A DNA stretch of 64,000 bases, taken from contig NZ_JACRSO010000001.1 in NCBI RefSeq assembly GCF_014384745.1, forward strand, positions 1-64,000, given 5' to 3'. The translations under genes and the position numbers were made by a program. Each line of letters begins with the position of its first letter. Position 1 is the stretch's first letter. The stretch is from Luoshenia tenuis. Its GTDB lineage: Bacteria; Bacillota; Clostridia; Christensenellales; GCA-900066905. Below, in pieces: positions 59,454 through 64,000 of the stretch. The notes below the pieces were generated by a model. That model ran no database searches and was not told the DNA's origin. It saw nothing but the letters and a program-made list of their open reading frames with translations.

Positions 59454-59909
59454 TTAATTGATCATAATGACGCAGTACTGAACCGCCAGGCCATAGACCA
59501 TATAGATAAAGGGCAGGGTGAGCAGTAGCGCCGGGCCTACCGTGCGCGTCCACAGTTTACGGATCAGAAAGGCCGCCAGCCCCGCTGCCAGTGCCAGCAG
59601 CAGCAAGCCGATCACCAGGTCGTGCAGCTGAAAAAGCACCAGGTTATGGGCCAAACCGATCAGCCCGTCCAGCCCCAGCCATAGCAGATATCGCTCGTAT
59701 CCCCGTTCCCAAAGCAAGGCGCCCGCCGCTGCCAAAAAGCAGTATATGCCAGCCCAGGCAATCTGCGGGCCTATCGCCAGCGCAAACGGGGGTTGCTTTA
59801 GCCCCAGGTACCATGCACTTTTGACGTCCATTATCAGCCATCCGGCAGCGGCTAATAGCAGGCCTGCCGCAAACGGTATCGCGATTGAAAACCAGTCCTT
59901 CCCCTTCAC
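59454..59909 (-). CDS. TspO/MBR-family membrane protein
   Basis: A 151-residue five-helix membrane protein. The family pattern is seen at WYLGLKQPPFALAIGPQIAW in helix 1-2, and IYMVYGLAVQYCVIMIN at the end. TspO proteins bind tetrapyrroles and are linked to stress, but their mechanism is unsettled. The conserved tryptophans are partly replaced, so the fit is moderate. The start is GTG at 59909 following GGGAGGGG. Divergent from the glycerate kinase operon. Confidence 0.72.
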   Translation of the reverse strand: MKGKDWFSIAIPFAAGLLLAAAGWLIMDVKSAWYLGLKQPPFALAIGPQIAWAGIYCFLAAAGALLWERGYERYLLWLGLDGLIGLAHNLVLFQLHDLVIGLLLLALAAGLAAFLIRKLWTRTVGPALLLTLPFIYMVYGLAVQYCVIMIN

Positions 59910-60037
59910 GGATCATCCCCTCCCATCCTCGTTTAAGAATATGCTTGGGGCAACTTGTCTATTCAACAGTCTGTCCATTCCAGTCCCCGCATGGTATAAT
60001 GCACTCATATTCGTTAATTCATTAAAGGGGGATGATT

Positions 60038-61171
60038 ATGCGTATTGTTGCCGCTCCCGATTCGTTTAAGGGGAGCTTATCCGCCCTGGAGGCCGCCAGA
60101 GCCATTGAGGCTGGGCTGACCGAGGCGATACCCGGTTGCCAGGTGCAAAAGATCCCCATGGCCGACGGCGGCGAAGGCTTTGTAGAGGCGCTGCTGACCG
60201 CAGCCGGCGGAGAGCTGATCTCCGTGGAGGCGACCGGGCCTTTGGGCGCGCGGGTAAACGCCTTTTACGGCATGCTGCCCGACGGGGAAACCGCGGTGAT
60301 CGAGATGGCCGCGGCCTCCGGGCTGCCGCTTGTGGCCCATCACCAGCGCGACCCGCTGCGCGCCACCACCCTGGGGACGGGGGAATTGATGCGCCACGCG
60401 CTGGAGCGCGGCGCCAAACATTTAATCATCGGCATTGGCGGTTCGGCCACTAACGACGGCGGCGCGGGCATGGCGCAGGCGTTGGGTGCCAAACTGCTGG
60501 ATGAAAAGGGGCGTCCGCTCCCGCCCGGGGGTGCGGCGCTAAGTGATCTAGCGCGAATTGATTGTTCGGGGCTGATCCCGCAGCTGCGCCAGGCTACGAT
60601 CTCCGTTGCCTGCGACGTGACCAATCCTCTGTGCGGCCCCTCTGGCGCATCCGCCGTCTACGGGCCGCAAAAGGGTGCGGATGAGCGTATGATCGCCCAG
60701 CTGGATCGGGCCTTGGCGCATTATGCCGGCGTGCTGAAGTGCGAGCTTGGCATCGACGTACGCGAGATCCCCGGTTCCGGCGCGGCGGGCGGCCTTGGCG
60801 CCGGGTTGATCGCCTTTTGCGGCGCCACTCTCGCGCCGGGTGCCGAGCTGATCATTGAGGCGACCCATATGGCCCAGTCCATCGCCAAGGCCGATCTGGT
60901 CATCACCGGCGAGGGGCGTACCGATGCCCAGACCCTTTTTGGCAAAGTGCCCTACGCCGTTGCCCAGTGCGCGCGCCCCTATGGGGTGCCGGTCGTGGTA
61001 CTATCCGGCGGGCTGGCGCCGGGGTATGAAAATCTGTATGACGAAGGCATCACCGCCGTTTTTTCCACCGTAAGCGGCCCCATGCCTTTAAAGGCCGCTA
61101 TGGAGGACGCACAGGAACTGATGCGCCAGGCGGCATACAATATCGGCAGGCTTTGGGCCTGCCGCAAATAG
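60038..61171 (+). CDS. Glycerate 2-kinase
   Basis: A 377-residue glycerate kinase of the GlxK/GarK type, making 2-phosphoglycerate from glycerate. Motifs: VAAPDSFKGSLSALEAA at the start, HLIIGIGGSATNDGGAGMAQALGA in two blocks near residue 122-145, and the conserved GAAGGLGAGLIAF. I used the second ATG (60038) since AAAGGGGG is better spaced to it than to the ATG at 60032. A TIM-barrel isomerase follows 12 bases later, suggesting use of glyoxylate, tartronate semialdehyde or hydroxypyruvate. Confidence 0.93.
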   Translation: MRIVAAPDSFKGSLSALEAARAIEAGLTEAIPGCQVQKIPMADGGEGFVEALLTAAGGELISVEATGPLGARVNAFYGMLPDGETAVIEMAAASGLPLVAHHQRDPLRATTLGTGELMRHALERGAKHLIIGIGGSATNDGGAGMAQALGAKLLDEKGRPLPPGGAALSDLARIDCSGLIPQLRQATISVACDVTNPLCGPSGASAVYGPQKGADERMIAQLDRALAHYAGVLKCELGIDVREIPGSGAAGGLGAGLIAFCGATLAPGAELIIEATHMAQSIAKADLVITGEGRTDAQTLFGKVPYAVAQCARPYGVPVVVLSGGLAPGYENLYDEGITAVFSTVSGPMPLKAAMEDAQELMRQAAYNIGRLWACRK

Positions 61172-61183
61172 GAGGTTGTGTCG

Positions 61184-61936
61184 ATGAATAAATTGGCCTT
61201 GCAACTTTATTCCCTGCGGGAATACACGCCGGACGACCTGCGCGGCGTGTTGAAGAAAACCGCACAGATGGGCTATGACGCCGTAGAATTCGCAGGGCTA
61301 TTTGGCGAAGACCCAGCCGCCCTGCGCGCCTATATGGATGAGCTCAACCTAGGCACCATGAGCTTTCATGTAGGTCTTAAGGCCCTACAGGAGGATCTGG
61401 ACGCCCAGATCGCCGCAGCTAAGGCATTGGGCGGGCAGTACATTGCCTGCCCGGCGCTGCCCCAGCGGGATACCGCCACGGTGGAGGACTATAAAAACGC
61501 AGCCCGTTTCTTTACCCAGGTGGGGCAAAAATGCCGTGATAACGGACTGCAATTTGCCTTTCACAACCACCAGTGGGAATTTACCGATCTTGGCGGTGTA
61601 ACGGGGATGGATATTCTACTGGAGAATACCCTTCCCGAGTTCTGCCAGGTAGAGCTGGATACCGCCTGGTGCGATTACGCCAAGTACGGCACGCTCAACT
61701 TCATGCGCAAATACGCCGGGCGCGTGCCCCTGCTGCACATCAAAGATATGCACGCCTTTGGCGAGGAGGACGACTGCACCATCGGGCAGGGGGCCATGGA
61801 CTTTGCGCCTATTTTGCAGCTGGCTAAAGCCCAGGGCGTGGATTGGTATATCGTCGAGCAGGAATATTTTGATTACGACCCTTTCCAGTCTTTGAAAGAT
61901 GGGGTCGACTACCTGCGTCCGTTACTGGAGGACTGA
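61184..61936 (+). CDS. Sugar phosphate isomerase/epimerase (TIM barrel)
   Basis: A 250-residue xylose-isomerase-like TIM barrel (PF01261). The metal-ligand segments FAFHNHQWEF, VELDTAWCDYA, LLHIKDM and VEQEYFD carry the expected Glu, Asp and His residues. Homologues include hydroxypyruvate isomerase and inositol or sugar epimerases. Its position after glycerate kinase suggests a small-acid pathway, but this is inference. The ATG at 61184 follows AGGAGG with 8-base spacing; an in-frame GTG two codons earlier is less likely. Confidence 0.88.
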   Translation: MNKLALQLYSLREYTPDDLRGVLKKTAQMGYDAVEFAGLFGEDPAALRAYMDELNLGTMSFHVGLKALQEDLDAQIAAAKALGGQYIACPALPQRDTATVEDYKNAARFFTQVGQKCRDNGLQFAFHNHQWEFTDLGGVTGMDILLENTLPEFCQVELDTAWCDYAKYGTLNFMRKYAGRVPLLHIKDMHAFGEEDDCTIGQGAMDFAPILQLAKAQGVDWYIVEQEYFDYDPFQSLKDGVDYLRPLLED

Positions 61937-61986
61937 TAAGGGCGCAAAATCCTGCAACCCCTTTTCCTTTTAACACGATGAGAAAT

Positions 61987-62021
61987 AAAAAAGCGTGGAA
62001 CTTTTCGTTCCACGCTTTTTT
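61987..62021. terminator. Strong bidirectional terminator
   Basis: AAAAAAGCGTGGAAC pairs with GTTCCACGCTTTTTT around TTTTC, between the convergent isomerase and ftsH genes. Confidence 0.93.
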
Positions 62022-62033
62022 ATTTTCTGTTAC

Positions 62034-64000
62034 TTATTCGCCCGCCTCGGGCATGCCGCCGTTCACATCCGGCGCCTTGCCCTCCTCAGCGCTGGGCAGT
62101 TCGCCCGCTTCAGGCGCTTGATCCACCAGTTCTTTTTCGCCGGACTGATCGCCGCTGGGCAACAGTTCGCCCACCCACAGCGCCTCAAACATAGCCCGGT
62201 CCAGCTTTTCGTGCTCGATCAGCGCGCTTACGATGCGCTCCAAACGGTCACGGTTGGCGTTGATGACCTCCTCAGCCTTGGCATATCCCTTTTCCAGGAT
62301 ATCGCGCATCTCCTTGTCGATCTTGGCCGCCACCGCCTCGCTGTACTTATGCTGGGGCGAAAAGTCGCGGCCCAGGAAAACCTCGTGCCCATTGTCGCTT
62401 AAATACACCGGGCCGATGGCATCGCTCATGCCGTATTCAGTCACCATCTTGCGGGCAATATCGGTAGCGTGCTGCAGGTCGCTGGTGGCGCCGGTGGATA
62501 CATCGTCGAAGATCAGCTTCTCTGCCGCGTTGCCGCCCATCGCCATGGCGATCAGGTCCAGCAGCTTACCCTTGCTGATATAGCTGGTATCCTCATCCGG
62601 CAAGGTCTGGGTATAGCCGCCCGCCATGCCGCGGGGGATGATGGAAACCTCGTGCACCGGGTCGCAGTTGGGCAGGGCCCGGGCCACTACGGCGTGGCCC
62701 GCCTCATGATAAGCCACCAGCTTTTTGTCCTTGGGGATGACCACGCGGCTGCGTTTTTCCGGCCCCATGGATACCCGGCTGATCGCCTCTTTCACTTCAT
62801 CCATGCCGATCTCTTTTTTATGCCGCCGCGCCGCCAGGATGGCCGCCTCGTTGAGCACGTTCTCCAGATCCGCGCCGGTAAAATAAGGGGTCAGCCGCGC
62901 CAGGGTGGGCAGGTCCACATCGCTGGCCAGGGGCTTGCCGCGCATATGCACTTTGAGGATCTCCTCACGCCCCTTGACGTCCGGATAGTTCACATAGATC
63001 TGCCGGTCGAAACGGCCGGGGCGCAACAGCGCCGGATCCAAAATATCCGCGCGGTTGGTGGCCGCCAGGATAATAATGCCCTCGTTCACCGCAAAGCCAT
63101 CCATCTCAACGAGCAGCTGGTTGAGCGTCTGCTCGCGTTCATCATGTCCGCCGCCCAGTCCGGCGCCGCGCTGGCGGCCCACCGCGTCGATCTCATCGAT
63201 AAATACGATACAGGGCAGATTCTTCTTAGCCTCGTTAAAGAGGTCGCGCACGCGCGAGGCGCCCACGCCCACAAACATCTCCACAAAGTCGGAACCGCTG
63301 ATGGAGAAAAACGGCACGCCCGCCTCCCCGGCAACGGCCTTGGCCAACAGCGTTTTACCCGTGCCCGGAGGGCCCACCAGCAACACGCCCTTGGGGATAC
63401 GCGCCCCCAGTTCCATGAAGATCTTGGGGTTCTTGAGGAATTCAACGATCTCTACCAGTTCCTCTTTCTCCTCTTCCTCCCCCGCAACATCTTGGAAGGT
63501 GACCCGTTTTTTATCCTCGGGCGTTTGCAGCCTGGCCCGGCTTTTGCCAAAGCTCATGGCACTGTTGCCGCCCGCATTTTGCTGGCGCATGATAAAGAAC
63601 CACAGCAGCCCAAACAGCGCCGCCATCACGATATACGGCAGCAGCATGGACCAGATCGAAGGCTCCGGCGTGGGTAAAATATCGATGGTGAACCCTACTG
63701 CGGAAGGATCGTTGGCGTCCCCGCCCTTAATAGCGGATACATGCTCGAAGAACAGATCCCGATTGGGAATCATGGTCTTAAAGTCATAGCTATTGGGGAA
63801 ATCGGCCTCACGAATCTTCGATTCTTTATAAAGGCCCACCAGCGTGTTATCCACGATGGCTACCTTGGCGATCTTATCCTCCTTGACCAGCTCTAGAAAT
63901 TCGGTATTGTAGTTGAGCTCATCCGTCTGCGTATTGAAACTGAAGCTACCAAACAGCGTAGACATCAGTACGATGACCAAAATCAGCAGGACAAAAAATC
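62034..64000 (-). CDS. ftsH: ATP-dependent zinc metalloprotease FtsH (5' end outside window)
   Basis: A membrane AAA+ protease that degrades misfolded membrane proteins and regulators. The gene runs off the right edge: the reading frame stays open through FFVLLILVIVLM, part of the first membrane segment, so the first residues are missing. A second segment (IWSMLLPYIVMAALFGLLW) follows, then Walker A GPPGTGKT, DEIDAVGR, the second-region arginines and the zinc site HEAGH. The C-terminal tail is acidic and Gly-rich. The protease active site is intact. Confidence 0.97.
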   Translation of the reverse strand, partial: FFVLLILVIVLMSTLFGSFSFNTQTDELNYNTEFLELVKEDKIAKVAIVDNTLVGLYKESKIREADFPNSYDFKTMIPNRDLFFEHVSAIKGGDANDPSAVGFTIDILPTPEPSIWSMLLPYIVMAALFGLLWFFIMRQQNAGGNSAMSFGKSRARLQTPEDKKRVTFQDVAGEEEEKEELVEIVEFLKNPKIFMELGARIPKGVLLVGPPGTGKTLLAKAVAGEAGVPFFSISGSDFVEMFVGVGASRVRDLFNEAKKNLPCIVFIDEIDAVGRQRGAGLGGGHDEREQTLNQLLVEMDGFAVNEGIIILAATNRADILDPALLRPGRFDRQIYVNYPDVKGREEILKVHMRGKPLASDVDLPTLARLTPYFTGADLENVLNEAAILAARRHKKEIGMDEVKEAISRVSMGPEKRSRVVIPKDKKLVAYHEAGHAVVARALPNCDPVHEVSIIPRGMAGGYTQTLPDEDTSYISKGKLLDLIAMAMGGNAAEKLIFDDVSTGATSDLQHATDIARKMVTEYGMSDAIGPVYLSDNGHEVFLGRDFSPQHKYSEAVAAKIDKEMRDILEKGYAKAEEVINANRDRLERIVSALIEHEKLDRAMFEALWVGELLPSGDQSGEKELVDQAPEAGELPSAEEGKAPDVNGGMPEAGE

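Noticed and set aside
1..64000. Mobile elements, CRISPR arrays or prophage
   Set aside because: No transposase, integrase, phage structural gene or regularly spaced repeat was found on reading through the window.

Overview
The window is a gene-dense, GC-rich chromosomal segment from a spore-forming member of the Firmicutes, most likely class Clostridia. The evidence is sigH, spoIIID, yabP/yabQ and cwlD, a Phe T-box and a SAM-I riboswitch, and Firmicutes gene orders such as mrnC-(thyX)-rlmB-yacP-sigH, comFC-hpf-secA-prfB and yabP-yabQ-divIC-yabR. I see no rRNA, insertion sequence, prophage or CRISPR array. A closer taxonomic placement would be a guess.

Region by region. 1-4.5 kb (minus strand): start of tuf, tRNA-Gly(CCC), and the operon mrnC-thyX-rlmB-yacP-sigH preceded by cwlD. 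4.5-5.2 kb: a gap with a terminator, a possible structured RNA and a tiny ORF. 5.2-9.5 kb (minus): tsaD, a DUF1461 membrane protein, a cyclase-family hydrolase, a YerB-like lipoprotein and a sugar-phosphate transferase. 9.6-18.2 kb (minus): recD2-comFC, then a promoter and a probable raiA RNA, a zinc-ribbon gene, a cluster of DnaA boxes, a sigma-H-type promoter, hpf, secA and prfB with its programmed frameshift. 18.3-25.3 kb: metK with a SAM-I leader, a small multidrug-export family protein, a TtcA-like gene, an LCP protein, spoIIID, an aldo/keto reductase and an AbrB-family transporter. 25.4-33.8 kb (plus): a LarA-like/PdxA/DUF1537 acid-sugar cassette, glnA, hisH-hisF and glmS. 33.9-46.9 kb (minus): Ppx/GppA, yabR-divIC-yabQ-yabP, eda, a two-gene ATPase plus TOPRIM pair resembling anti-phage systems, cysS, a GT28 glycosyltransferase, rmuC, and pheS-pheT under a Phe T-box. 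47-64 kb: a Dabb protein, a regulator plus acyl-CoA ligase pair, a frameshifted GyrI-like gene, a cupin, hom, a GH51 arabinofuranosidase, an ABC exporter, panT-coaX, a VOC protein, a methyltransferase, a TspO-like protein, a glycerate kinase plus TIM-barrel pair, and the bulk of ftsH.

How it fits together. Most of the window is informational and housekeeping: translation (tuf, prfB, pheST, cysS, tsaD, rlmB), secretion (secA), proteolysis (ftsH) and ribosome hibernation (hpf). Sporulation runs through it: sigH is encoded at one end, a sigma-H-like promoter precedes hpf, and sigma-E-like promoters precede spoIIID and yabP. glnA, hisH and glmS form a run of glutamine-linked enzymes. Carbon use is represented by GH51, eda, the acid-sugar cassette and glycerate kinase.

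The items most worth a second look are the ATPase/TOPRIM pair (37.3-39.0 kb), the probable raiA RNA with its zinc-ribbon neighbour (14.66-15.23 kb), the tandem DnaA boxes (14.35-14.41 kb), the frameshifted GyrI-like gene (50.39 kb), and the unexplained sequence between cwlD and tsaD. All functions are inferred from motifs and recalled families; nothing here was searched against a database.
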